Notes under the pieces: model-generated
What the model was told of the DNA's origin: nothing
The model's input: the letters and a program-made list of their open reading frames with translations, nothing else
Databases searched by the model: none
Shown here: in pieces, positions 38,971 through 46,665 of the stretch
Position numbering within the stretch: the first letter of the stretch is position 1
Layout: every line of letters begins with the position of its first letter
Assembly (NCBI RefSeq): GCF_001552175.1
Contig: NZ_BCQR01000007.1
Location: 54,678-118,677, forward strand
Source of the DNA: Actinomadura kijaniata NBRC 14229
GTDB lineage: Bacteria; Actinomycetota; Actinomycetes; Streptosporangiales; Streptosporangiaceae
Length of the DNA: 64,000 nucleotides
Direction of reading: 5' to 3'
Made by a program: the position numbers and the translations under genes

Positions 38971-40141
38971 CGTCCCGCCCAAGCGCCACACCCAGCACCG
39001 CACCCCCGAGGGCGGCCTGTACTTCGAGGAGCTGATGGGGGAGGAGGGCTTCTCCAGCGACTCCTCGCTGCTGTACCACCGGCACATCCCCTCGGCGATC
39101 GTGGACGCGACCCCGTGGGAGCTGCCGGACCTGACCACCGTGCCCAACCACCCGCTGAAGCCCCGGCACCTGAAGACCCACGACCTGTTCGCCGAGCAGG
39201 AGTGGAAGGGCAGCGACGCGGTCACCAGCCGCCGCCTGCTGCTCGGCAACTCCGACGTGCGCATCTCCTACGTCGCCGCCGGGGAGGCCTCCCCGCTGTA
39301 CCGCAACGGCATCGGCGACGAGTGCGCCTACGTCGAGTCCGGCGAGGGCGTCGTGGAGACCGTGTTCGGTGAGCTGCGGGTCGGGCAGGGCGACTACGTG
39401 ATCCTGCCGCGCGCCACCACCCACCGCTGGGTGCCGCAGGGCGACCGGCCGCTGCGCGTCTACATCATCGAGGCCGAGTCGCACATCGCGCCGCCCAAGC
39501 GCTACCTGTCCAAGTACGGGCAGTTCCTGGAGCACGCCCCCTACTGCGAACGCGACCTGACCGGCCCCGCCGAGCCGCTGCTGGCCGACGGCGAGGACGT
39601 CGAGGTCCTCGTCAAGCACCGCGGCCGCGGCGGCATCGTCGGCACCCGGTACGTGTACCCGCACCACCCGTTCGACGTGGTCGGCTGGGACGGCTGCCTG
39701 TACCCCTACACCTTCAACATCGCGAACTTCGAGCCGATCACCGGCCGGGTCCACCAGCCGCCGCCCGTCCACCAGGTGTTCGAGGGCCACAACTTCGTCG
39801 TCTGCAACTTCGTGCCGCGCAAGGTGGACTACCACCCGCTGTCGATCCCGGTGCCCTACTACCACTCGAACGTGGACTCCGACGAGGTCATGTTCTACTG
39901 CGGCGGCGACTACGAGGCCCGCAAGGGGTCGGGCATCGGCCAGGGCTCCATCTCCCTGCACCCGGGCGGCCACGCCCACGGCCCGCAGCCGGGGGCCTAC
40001 GAGCGCAGCATCGGCGCCGAGTTCTTCGACGAGCTGGCCGTCATGGTCGACACGTTCCGGCCGCTGGAGATCGGCGAGGGCGGGCAGGCCGCCGAGGACG
40101 ACCGCTACGCCTGGACCTGGGCGGGACGGGGACCCCGGTGA
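38945..40141 (+). CDS. hmgA: Homogentisate 1,2-dioxygenase HmgA
   Basis: ATG 38945 follows AGGAAGGGAGACG. The 398-residue product starts MAFYQRVGDVPPKRHTQH, as bacterial homogentisate dioxygenases do. The cupin part has YRNGIGDECAYVESGEGVVET, GDYVILPRATTHRW and IIEAESHI. The iron ligands are in YYHSNVDSDEVMFYCGGDYEAR (His and Glu) and SLHPGGHAHGPQPGAYE (His). It opens homogentisate to maleylacetoacetate. The next gene starts in a GTGA overlap. Confidence 0.95.
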   Translation: MAFYQRVGDVPPKRHTQHRTPEGGLYFEELMGEEGFSSDSSLLYHRHIPSAIVDATPWELPDLTTVPNHPLKPRHLKTHDLFAEQEWKGSDAVTSRRLLLGNSDVRISYVAAGEASPLYRNGIGDECAYVESGEGVVETVFGELRVGQGDYVILPRATTHRWVPQGDRPLRVYIIEAESHIAPPKRYLSKYGQFLEHAPYCERDLTGPAEPLLADGEDVEVLVKHRGRGGIVGTRYVYPHHPFDVVGWDGCLYPYTFNIANFEPITGRVHQPPPVHQVFEGHNFVVCNFVPRKVDYHPLSIPVPYYHSNVDSDEVMFYCGGDYEARKGSGIGQGSISLHPGGHAHGPQPGAYERSIGAEFFDELAVMVDTFRPLEIGEGGQAAEDDRYAWTWAGRGPR

Positions 40142-40962
40142 GCCCGCTGCCCCTGCCGGCCCTGGCCGGGCTGCTGGACGACGCCGCGCTGTTCCCGCCC
40201 GGCGACATGCCGCTGCCCGACGCCGTGCCCGCGCACCACCGGCACCACGCCGCCTGGTACGCCGAGCTGGTCGGCCCGCTGGTGTTCCCCGCGCCGCGCC
40301 TGCACGAGCTGCCGGACGTCCTCGACGGGCGCCCGATCGCGCTGAGCGTCACCGTCCCGCAGGGACCCTCCGCGCTCGCCCCGGCGCTGAAGGCCGTCGC
40401 GGACCTGCCGCACGCGTCGCTGGCCGCCGTGGAGATCGCCGTGCCGCCCGGCACCGAGCTGGCGGACCTGCTCGCCGTCCTGGACGAGCACCTCACCGAC
40501 CAGGTCCTCGGCTACGTCGAGGTGCCGCGCGACGACCGCCGCGAAACCGTCCTGGACGCCCTGGCGGGCACCCGCCACCGGGCCAAGTTCCGCACCGGCG
40601 GCCTGGTGCCCGACGCCCACCCCTCCGAACGGGAGCTGGCCGGGAGCATCCACGCCGCCGTCGCGCGGGGCGTGCCGTTCAAGTGCACCGCCGGGCTCCA
40701 CCACGCCGTCCGGCACACCGACGGATCCCTGGAGCAGCACGGCTTCCTCAACGTGCTGCTGGCCACCGGCGCCGCCCTGGACGGCGCGTCCCCCGCCGAC
40801 CTGGCCGCGATCCTCGCCGACCGCTCCCCGGCGTTCGACCTGACCGGCGAACGCCTGGCCGCCGCGCGCGGCGCGTTCGCCTCGTTCGGCACGTGCAGCG
40901 TCGCCGACCCGGTGGACGACCTGCTGGCCCTCGGCCTGATCACGAGAAACGGAACCCGATGA
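40138..40962 (+). CDS. Conserved protein of the homogentisate operon, function unknown
   Basis: GTG 40138 overlaps the hmgA stop and its own stop overlaps the fumarylacetoacetase start (ATGA), so it is tightly coupled to both. The 274-residue protein has an alpha/beta barrel-like rhythm, with LPALAGLLDDAALFPPGDMPL at the start, LGYVEVPRD, AKFRTGGLVPDAHPSE and VPFKCTAGLHHAVRH, then HGFLNVLLATGAALDG. Members are known beside hmgA in actinobacteria, as far as I recall, without an assigned reaction. The operon lacks a maleylacetoacetate isomerase, so this step is a candidate role. Confidence 0.7.
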   Translation: MSPLPLPALAGLLDDAALFPPGDMPLPDAVPAHHRHHAAWYAELVGPLVFPAPRLHELPDVLDGRPIALSVTVPQGPSALAPALKAVADLPHASLAAVEIAVPPGTELADLLAVLDEHLTDQVLGYVEVPRDDRRETVLDALAGTRHRAKFRTGGLVPDAHPSERELAGSIHAAVARGVPFKCTAGLHHAVRHTDGSLEQHGFLNVLLATGAALDGASPADLAAILADRSPAFDLTGERLAAARGAFASFGTCSVADPVDDLLALGLITRNGTR

Positions 40963-42158
40963 CCTGGCTCGACCTGCCCGCCGACACCCTGTTCGGCATC
41001 ACCAACCTGCCGTACGGCGTGTACTCCCACGGCTCGGCGGCCCCGCGCTGCGGCGTGCGGATCGGCGGCCACGTGCTCGACCTCGCCGCCGCCCTGGCCC
41101 CCGACCCGGCCGCGGAGGTGTTCGCCGCGCCGACCCTCAACGCGTTCATGGCGCAGGGCCGCGACCGCTGGAGCGCCGTCCGCGCCCGCCTGGTGGAGCT
41201 GCTCACCGACGAGGCCCACCGCGCCGCCGTCGAACCGCACCTGCGCCCCCTCGCCGAGGTGACCCCGCACCTGCCGTTCGAGGTCGGCGACTACGTGGAC
41301 TTCTACGCCAGCGAGCACCACGCCTCCAACATCGGCCGGATGTTCCGCCCGAACACCGACCCCCTCACCCCCAACTGGAAGCACCTGCCGATCGGCTACC
41401 ACGGCCGCTCCGGCACCGTCGTCCCGTCCGGCACCCCGATCGTCCGGCCGCGGGGCCAGCGCAAGGCCCCCGAGGAGACGTTCCCGACGTTCGGCCCGTC
41501 CCGGCGCCTCGACATCGAGGCCGAGGTCGGCTTCGTCGTCGGCACACCTTCCGCGCTGGGCGAGCCGGTCTCCATCGACGCCTTCCCCGACCACGTCTTC
41601 GGCGTCTGCCTGGTCAACGACTGGTCCTCGCGCGACCTCCAGGCCTGGGAGTACGTGCCGCTGGGGCCGTTCCTCGGCAAGTCGTTCGCCACCTCGGTCT
41701 CCCCGTGGGTCGTGCCGCTGGAGGCCTTGGAGGCGGCCCGCATCGCCCCGCCGCCGCGCGACCACACCCTGCTGCCCTACCTGTCCGACACCGACAACTG
41801 GGCGCTGGACCTGTCCCTGGAGGTCCGCGTGAACGACCAGGTCGTCTCCCGCCCGCCGTTCTCGACCATGTACTGGACCCCGGCGCAGATGCTCGCCCAC
41901 ATGACGGTGAACGGCGCGTCGGTCCGCACCGGCGACCTGTACGCCTCCGGCACGGTCTCCGGCCCCGAGAGGGACCAGCGCGGCTGCCTGATGGAGCTGA
42001 GCTGGGGCGGCAAGGAGCCGCTGAAGCTGGACGACGGCTCGGTCCGGACGTTCCTGGAGGACGGCGACGAGGTGACCATCACCGCCGTGGCGCCGGGCGC
42101 GAACGGCACCCGCATCGGCTTCGGCGAGGTCACCGGCACGATCCTGCCCGCCCGCTAG
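40959..42158 (+). CDS. fahA: Fumarylacetoacetase
   Basis: ATG 40959 overlaps the previous stop. The 399-residue product follows FAH throughout: FGITNLPYGVYSHG at the start, PFEVGDYVDFYASEHHASNIGRMFRP with the metal Asp and the catalytic His, LPIGYHGRSGTVVPSG, LDIEAEVGFVVG with metal Glu residues, GVCLVNDWSSRDLQAWEYVPLGPFLGKSFATSVSPWVV and SGTVSGPERDQRGCLMELSW. It splits fumarylacetoacetate to fumarate and acetoacetate, the last step of the pathway. It is the last gene of the operon. Confidence 0.95.
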   Translation: MTWLDLPADTLFGITNLPYGVYSHGSAAPRCGVRIGGHVLDLAAALAPDPAAEVFAAPTLNAFMAQGRDRWSAVRARLVELLTDEAHRAAVEPHLRPLAEVTPHLPFEVGDYVDFYASEHHASNIGRMFRPNTDPLTPNWKHLPIGYHGRSGTVVPSGTPIVRPRGQRKAPEETFPTFGPSRRLDIEAEVGFVVGTPSALGEPVSIDAFPDHVFGVCLVNDWSSRDLQAWEYVPLGPFLGKSFATSVSPWVVPLEALEAARIAPPPRDHTLLPYLSDTDNWALDLSLEVRVNDQVVSRPPFSTMYWTPAQMLAHMTVNGASVRTGDLYASGTVSGPERDQRGCLMELSWGGKEPLKLDDGSVRTFLEDGDEVTITAVAPGANGTRIGFGEVTGTILPAR

Positions 42159-42166
42159 TCCCGGCG

Positions 42167-43933
42167 CTAGTCGCGGTAGCCGGTGGCCTGGAGGGTGAAC
42201 AGGCGGGCGTACAGGCCACCGGCCCGCAGCAGGGCGTCGTGGGTGCCGCGCTCGGCCACCGCGCCCTCCTCCAGCGCCACGATCGCGTCGGCGTCGCGGA
42301 CCGTGCTCAGCCGGTGCGAGATCAGCAGGCTGGTGCGGCCCGCGCGGTGCTCGCGCAGCCCCCGGTGCACCTCCGCCTCCGCCTCCGCGTCCAGGCCGGA
42401 GCTCGGCTCGTCGAGGATCAGCAGGTCGGCGCGGTCGCGCAGCAGCGCCCGCGCCAGCGCCACCCGCTGCCACTGGCCGCCCGACAGCAGCACCCCCGAA
42501 CCCGGGTCGTCCTGCTCCGCCGACTCGAACGCCCGCGACAGCACCGTGTCGTACCCCCACGGCAGCGCCGCCAGCGCCGGATCGCAGCCCGCGCGGCGGG
42601 CCGCCGCGACGATCCGCGCGCGGTCCTCGCGGGCGTCGGGGTCGCCGACCGCGATGTTCTCGGCGGCGCTGAGCTCGTAGGCCATGAAGTCCTGGAACAC
42701 CGTGCCGATGCGGCGGCGCAGCCCCGCCACCGGCAGGTCCCGCAGGTCGGTCCCGTCCCACAGGATCGCGCCGCGCGTCGGGTCGTAGAAGCGGCACAGC
42801 AGCTTCACCAGCGTGCTCTTGCCGCCGCCGTTCGGGCCGACCAGCGCGGTCGCCGCGCCCGCCGGGATCGTCAGGTTCACGCCGCGCAGCACCCACGGCA
42901 GGTCCTCGCCGTACCGGAACCACACGTCCCGCAGCTCGATCCCGTGCCGCAGCGGCGGGACCTCCCCCTCCGGCGGCGCGGGCAGATCGGGGCCGGCCGT
43001 CACCACGTGCCGGTAGTGGCCGAACAGCAGCAGCGCCTCCTGGGTGCGGCCGAGGCTCGACACCACCACCGTCAGGCCCGCCTGCACGCCCGCGACCGCC
43101 GCGACGAACATCGACACGTCGCCGACCGTCAGCCGTCCCGCGCGGGCCGCGCCCACCGCCCACACCAGGCCCGCCCCGGCCACCACCGCGCCCAGCAGCC
43201 CGTGCCCGGCCTGCACCAGCAGCTCCCGGCGGTCCATGCGGCGGCGCTGGGCGTTGCTCCACCGCAGCTCCGTCAGCATCCGCGCCCCGAACAGCCCGCC
43301 CAGCCCGAACAGCCGGACCTCCTTGGCCGCGCTGAGGCTGGTCAGAAGCTGCGCGTAGAAGAACTCGCGGCGCAGCGCGTGCCCGAGGCCGCCGTGCAGC
43401 CGCGCCCGGAACCGGCCCAGCCGGAACTGCCCGTGCAGCGCCACCGCCCCGGCCAGCAGCACCGGGACGAGCATCCAGGCGTTCAGGACCACCAGCGTCC
43501 CCAGGAAACCGCCCAGCATCAGCACCCCCTGCGCCGCCCCCAGCGCGCCGCCGACCACCTCCGACGGCCCGGTCGGCCCTGTCTCGGCCGCCAGCGACAA
43601 CCGGTCGTGGAACCTCGGGTCCTCCAGGCGGCGCAGCCCCGGCATCCGCGCCAGCGCCCCGTACAGGCGTTCCCGCGCGGTCAGGTCCACCGCGCGCTGC
43701 GCCTCCGCCTCGACGTACTGGATCACCTGGGGGACCAGCGCCGCCGCCCCGCCCGCCACCGCCAGCAGCAGCGCCGACGCCAGCACCGGGCGGTCCGCCG
43801 CGACCCGGTCCAGCACGTCCTTGGTCAGCCAGGCCGCCGCCACCGGAACGGCGCTGCCCAGCACCGCCAGGACCATCCGCAGCAGCAGCCGTGCCCGGCC
43901 CGACGCCCACGCCAGCTCCAGCGCGGCGATCAT
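42167..43933 (-). CDS. ABC transporter, fused permease and ATPase, of the graspetide cluster
   Basis: ATG 43933 overlaps the stop of the upstream gene (ATGA). The 588-residue protein has a six-helix exporter domain (residues 1-300: LLLRMVLAVLGSAVPVAAAWL, LLGAVVAGAGLVWAVGAARAG) and an ATPase domain with Walker A in ALVGPNGGGKSTLVKLL near 378, signature LLSGGQWQRVALARALL near 490, Walker B in LLILDEPSSGLD and H-loop in LLISHRLSTV. There is no N-terminal C39 peptidase domain. It should export the mature peptide. Last gene of the RiPP operon. Confidence 0.9.
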   Translation of the reverse strand: MIAALELAWASGRARLLLRMVLAVLGSAVPVAAAWLTKDVLDRVAADRPVLASALLLAVAGGAAALVPQVIQYVEAEAQRAVDLTARERLYGALARMPGLRRLEDPRFHDRLSLAAETGPTGPSEVVGGALGAAQGVLMLGGFLGTLVVLNAWMLVPVLLAGAVALHGQFRLGRFRARLHGGLGHALRREFFYAQLLTSLSAAKEVRLFGLGGLFGARMLTELRWSNAQRRRMDRRELLVQAGHGLLGAVVAGAGLVWAVGAARAGRLTVGDVSMFVAAVAGVQAGLTVVVSSLGRTQEALLLFGHYRHVVTAGPDLPAPPEGEVPPLRHGIELRDVWFRYGEDLPWVLRGVNLTIPAGAATALVGPNGGGKSTLVKLLCRFYDPTRGAILWDGTDLRDLPVAGLRRRIGTVFQDFMAYELSAAENIAVGDPDAREDRARIVAAARRAGCDPALAALPWGYDTVLSRAFESAEQDDPGSGVLLSGGQWQRVALARALLRDRADLLILDEPSSGLDAEAEAEVHRGLREHRAGRTSLLISHRLSTVRDADAIVALEEGAVAERGTHDALLRAGGLYARLFTLQATGYRD

Positions 43934-44472
43934 GTCGCCGGGGCCTCCAGCCGGTCGATCAGCGAGTGCGAGGCGACCAGCGTGGAGCCCGACAGCACGG
44001 CGAACGCGGGCAGCGCGCCCACCCCGAACGCCGTCGCGAGCGGCCCCTCCTCCTCGTTCTCGGCCAGCACCCGCGCGACGGGCGCGAGCCGCTCGTGGAC
44101 CTCGGCCGCCGCGGCCCCGTCGCCCATCACGACCGCCAGCACCCGGTCGCGCCCGCCCGGCGTCGCCTTGGCGCGCTCCACGAACCCCGGCAGGCTGGCG
44201 TCGCACGCCTGGCACCCCGGGGCCAGGAACCCGACCAGCACCTCGCCCTCCAGCTCGTCGCTGGCGACGACCTCCCCGTCCAGCGAGGCCACGCGGAACG
44301 CCCCGATCCTCTGCCCGGCCTCCACCGCCATCGGCGGCGGCCAGCCCTGCGGCGGCCGCTCCCCGGCCGGGACGCCCTCGCGCAGCATCCGGTTCTGCTC
44401 GTTCAGCCGCCGGATCACCGCCAGCAGCAACAGGGTGTTGACCAGGCACACCACGCTCAGCAGCACGGTCAT
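43930..44472 (-). CDS. MauD/TlpA-like thioredoxin-fold protein
   Basis: ATG 44472 gives 180 residues. An N-terminal transmembrane helix (VLLSVVCLVNTLLLLAVI) anchors a periplasmic thioredoxin-like domain that begins PPMAVEAGQRIGAFRVASLDG and has the active-site motif APGCQACDASLPGF (CxxC). The cis-Pro loop is in GVGALPAFAVLSG. MauD partners MauE in methylamine dehydrogenase maturation, where it handles disulfides. Here the pair sits in a RiPP cluster whose precursor has three Cys. It overlaps both neighbours by 4 bases. Confidence 0.82.
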   Translation of the reverse strand: MTVLLSVVCLVNTLLLLAVIRRLNEQNRMLREGVPAGERPPQGWPPPMAVEAGQRIGAFRVASLDGEVVASDELEGEVLVGFLAPGCQACDASLPGFVERAKATPGGRDRVLAVVMGDGAAAAEVHERLAPVARVLAENEEEGPLATAFGVGALPAFAVLSGSTLVASHSLIDRLEAPAT

Positions 44473-44972
44473 CGCGCCAGCTCCACGATCTCCTCCAGCT
44501 CGGCCAGCAGCAGGCCCAGCGCCGCCCCGGCCGCCACCGGCGGCGCCACCGCCGCCGTCCACACGATCTCCGCCCCGGCCGCCGCCGACACGCCGCCGAC
44601 GGCCGCCACCAGCGCCAGCGCGCCGTTCCGGGCGACCTGCACCGGCCCCGGCGGACGCCGGCCCGCGCCGAAGCACCGGCACGGCACCCGCACCCGCCGC
44701 CGGATCATCGACGCCAGCGCCGCGGTGAACACCGCCAGCAGCGCCAGCGCCGCCCCGAACCCGAACGCGGCGGTCGCGGGGACCAGCACGGCCACCGCCG
44801 TGCCCGCCTCCGCGGCCACCGCCAGGGGCGCGGCCCACGCGGGGACCCGGACGGTCCGCGCGAGCCAGCGCCGGAAGTCGGCGTAGGCGGCGCGCCCGGC
44901 CACCTTCGCGAGCGCCGAGCCCGCGAAGGCGACCGCGACGGCCGCCTGACACCCGATCAGGAGTGCCGGCAT
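44469..44972 (-). CDS. MauE/DoxX-like membrane protein
   Basis: The 167-residue protein has four or five membrane helices. The start MPALLIGCQAAVAVAFAGSALAKV is the usual first helix of the MauE/DoxX family, and VRVPCRCFGAG holds the CxC motif of MauE proteins between helices 3 and 4. MauE is thought to pass electrons through the membrane to or from MauD. The stop overlaps the MauD-like start (ATGA), and the ATP-grasp gene ends 1 bp upstream. A role in making or breaking disulfides in the RiPP is inferred. Confidence 0.85.
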   Translation of the reverse strand: MPALLIGCQAAVAVAFAGSALAKVAGRAAYADFRRWLARTVRVPAWAAPLAVAAEAGTAVAVLVPATAAFGFGAALALLAVFTAALASMIRRRVRVPCRCFGAGRRPPGPVQVARNGALALVAAVGGVSAAAGAEIVWTAAVAPPVAAGAALGLLLAELEEIVELAR

Positions 44973-44973
44973 C

Positions 44974-45990
44974 TCAGTAGCCGACCTGGGTCACCTCGCC
45001 CCGCGCGAACGGCCCGCCCCGCACCAGCAGGTCGGCCATGTGCTCGTGCAGGGGGAGGTCCAGGTCGTACTTCATCCACATGAACTGCCCGGCCGGGTTC
45101 ACCTCCAGGAAGATGTGCTCGCCCTCGGGGGTGACGATGAAGTCGACCGCGGCGTACACGGCGTTCAGCTCCGACAGCAGGGCCTGGGTCTTCTTGACCA
45201 CGTCGTCGGGCAGCGGCCGGTAGTCGCCGTAGGGCAGGACGGAGTGCTCGCCCGCCTCGCCCCGCCAGTCGACCTTCGTCGTGTCCATCTCCTGCGAGTT
45301 GATCACCACCGGGAAGTAGGTGTTCCCGATGACGGTCAGCCGGACCTCGTAGGCCTTCTCGACGTACTCCTGGAACATGCACATCGTGTGGCCCACGCGG
45401 TCGAGGTGCTCGTGGATCTCGTCACCGACCACCGTGGTGAGCAGCCCGCCCGGGAACGCCCCCGGATAGTGGATCACCCCGCCGGTCTGCGACTTGTAGA
45501 CGATCGGCTCGTCCTCGGCCTCCAGCAGCTCCCGCACCTCCGCCGGGTCGTTGGTGAGCAGCGTCCTCGGGACCCGGAACCCCAGGCGCTTGGCCAGCTG
45601 GAGCTGGTAGGGCTTCAGATCGCCGATCGCGTCGACGTCGGGCCGGTTGACCCACAGGCAGCCGGTGGCGCGCATGATGCCACCGATCGCCTGCATGGCC
45701 TCCTTGCGGGCGAACTGTCGTTCCGGCTCGCCCATCTCCGGACCGAAGTCGAACCCGGTCGGGCGGCGGTACCACACCGCCGACAGCGCGTCGAGGTCGA
45801 CGACGCGGTCGCGGTGCCGCAGCTGCCGCCGCTCCCCCCGGAAGTCGGAGGTCGTGAACGACATCCGGCGCGGGAAGTAGCTCAGGTCCACCCGCACGAC
45901 CTGCGCGCCCCGCTCTCCGAGGGCCTGGATGACCGGATCGACGGTCGGATCGAAGTCCTGGGTGACGACCAGGACGGTGGGGTCGGTCAC
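44974..45990 (-). CDS. tgmB: ATP-grasp ribosomal peptide maturase (graspetide ligase, TgmB type)
   Basis: The 338-residue protein follows the ATP-grasp RiPP ligases: VLVVTQDFDPTVDPVIQAL at the start, LSAVWYRRPTGFDF, LWVNRPDVDAIGDLKPYQLQLAKRLGFRVPRTLLTNDP (hinge to the ATP-grasp fold), IVYKSQTGGVIH for nucleotide binding, MFQEYVEKAYEVRLTVIGNTYFP and FLEVNPAGQFMWMKYD with the metal-binding E-x-N. These enzymes join acidic side chains to Ser/Thr or Lys of the precursor to make ester or amide rings. The precursor gene is 13 bp upstream. Confidence 0.93.
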   Translation of the reverse strand: MTDPTVLVVTQDFDPTVDPVIQALGERGAQVVRVDLSYFPRRMSFTTSDFRGERRQLRHRDRVVDLDALSAVWYRRPTGFDFGPEMGEPERQFARKEAMQAIGGIMRATGCLWVNRPDVDAIGDLKPYQLQLAKRLGFRVPRTLLTNDPAEVRELLEAEDEPIVYKSQTGGVIHYPGAFPGGLLTTVVGDEIHEHLDRVGHTMCMFQEYVEKAYEVRLTVIGNTYFPVVINSQEMDTTKVDWRGEAGEHSVLPYGDYRPLPDDVVKKTQALLSELNAVYAAVDFIVTPEGEHIFLEVNPAGQFMWMKYDLDLPLHEHMADLLVRGGPFARGEVTQVGY

Positions 45991-46003
45991 CGCGCTCCCG
46001 TCC

Positions 46004-46285
46004 TCAGGCGCACGTGTCGTCGCGGCAGCGGTCCGACCCCATGTAGCAACTGGTGTTGGTGTAGGTGGCGATCCCGGCGGTCGGCATGCCGTCGGGGAAC
46101 GACCAGGTCTGCGACTGCTCGTCGTAGTCGCCCGGCTGCGGGGCGGCCAGCGAGCCGTCCCACTCGGAGTAGAGGTAGGCGAGCGGCTGGAGCCGCTCGT
46201 CGGCCGGCGGCTGCGGCTCGACGTGGTGCCCGTCGACCATCGACAGGGTGGTCAGCAGGGGGTCTCGGGTGAGGACGTCGGACAC
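46004..46285 (-). CDS. tgmA: Graspetide precursor peptide with three core Cys
   Basis: GTG 46285 follows AAGGAGGAACAG. The 93-residue peptide has the conserved leader-type segment RLQPLAYLYSEWDGSLAAPQ (residues 31-50) and PGDYDEQSQTWSFPDGMPTA. The core, residues 70-93, includes GIATYTNTSCYMGSDRCRDD and ends TCA. T-Y-T-N-T-S followed by acidic residues is the ester-forming pattern of TgmA-like graspetides: Thr/Ser as nucleophiles, Asp 85, 89 and 90 as acids. Unusually, Cys 80, 87 and 92 are interleaved with them. A MauE/MauD pair is in the same operon. Confidence 0.88.
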   Translation of the reverse strand: MSDVLTRDPLLTTLSMVDGHHVEPQPPADERLQPLAYLYSEWDGSLAAPQPGDYDEQSQTWSFPDGMPTAGIATYTNTSCYMGSDRCRDDTCA

Positions 46286-46617
46286 GGCTGTTCCTCCTTG
46301 CCCGCCGGGGTCTCCGGCGACGACGGCTCGGTGATACCGGCGATTCCGGTCACCTCTCCGGAGAAGTCCCACACCAGGGCGTCCTGGCCGTACCGTCCCG
46401 CGTCGAACGCCAGGTCGCGTTCCGGCTCACCCGGCGGCACCCGCTCGTCCAGGTGGCCGAGCGGGGAGACGGCGGCGGGACGGCGGCGCTCGCGCGGGCC
46501 CGTGGGCACCGCCCGGACGACGAGCACGCCCTCGTGTGGCTCCGGCGGATCGAAGCGGAGGAACACCGACGCCACGGTGCCCTCCGGGCGCGGCCCGGGG
46601 CCGCTGTCTGCGATCAC
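46252..46617 (-). CDS. Hypothetical protein overlapping the graspetide precursor
   Basis: GTG 46617 starts a 121-residue protein with strong third-position GC bias. It reads VASVFLRFDPPEPHEGVLVVRAVPTG, then VSPLGHLDERVPPGEPERDLAFDAGRYGQDALVWDFSGEVTGIAGI. Its last 11 codons overlap the start of the precursor gene (46252-46285), so the two are coupled. No family is recognised. The position between the SARP regulator and the precursor suggests a cluster-specific role, perhaps immunity or leader binding. Confidence 0.55.
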   Translation of the reverse strand: MIADSGPGPRPEGTVASVFLRFDPPEPHEGVLVVRAVPTGPRERRRPAAVSPLGHLDERVPPGEPERDLAFDAGRYGQDALVWDFSGEVTGIAGITEPSSPETPAGKEEQPCPTSSPETPC

Positions 46618-46665
46618 TGCTGCATCTTGACCGAGCCCCGCTTTCGGCCCGCTCGCGAACCGCTC

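Noticed and set aside
40512..43910. 1132-codon minus-strand frame across the hmg operon and the ABC gene
   Set aside because: It is antisense to fumarylacetoacetase and out of frame with the ABC transporter, and the product is low-complexity Gly/Arg/Ala.
41705..44728. 1007-codon plus-strand frame
   Set aside because: It is an antisense shadow of the RiPP operon, rich in Arg/His/Gln repeats, with no recognisable domain.
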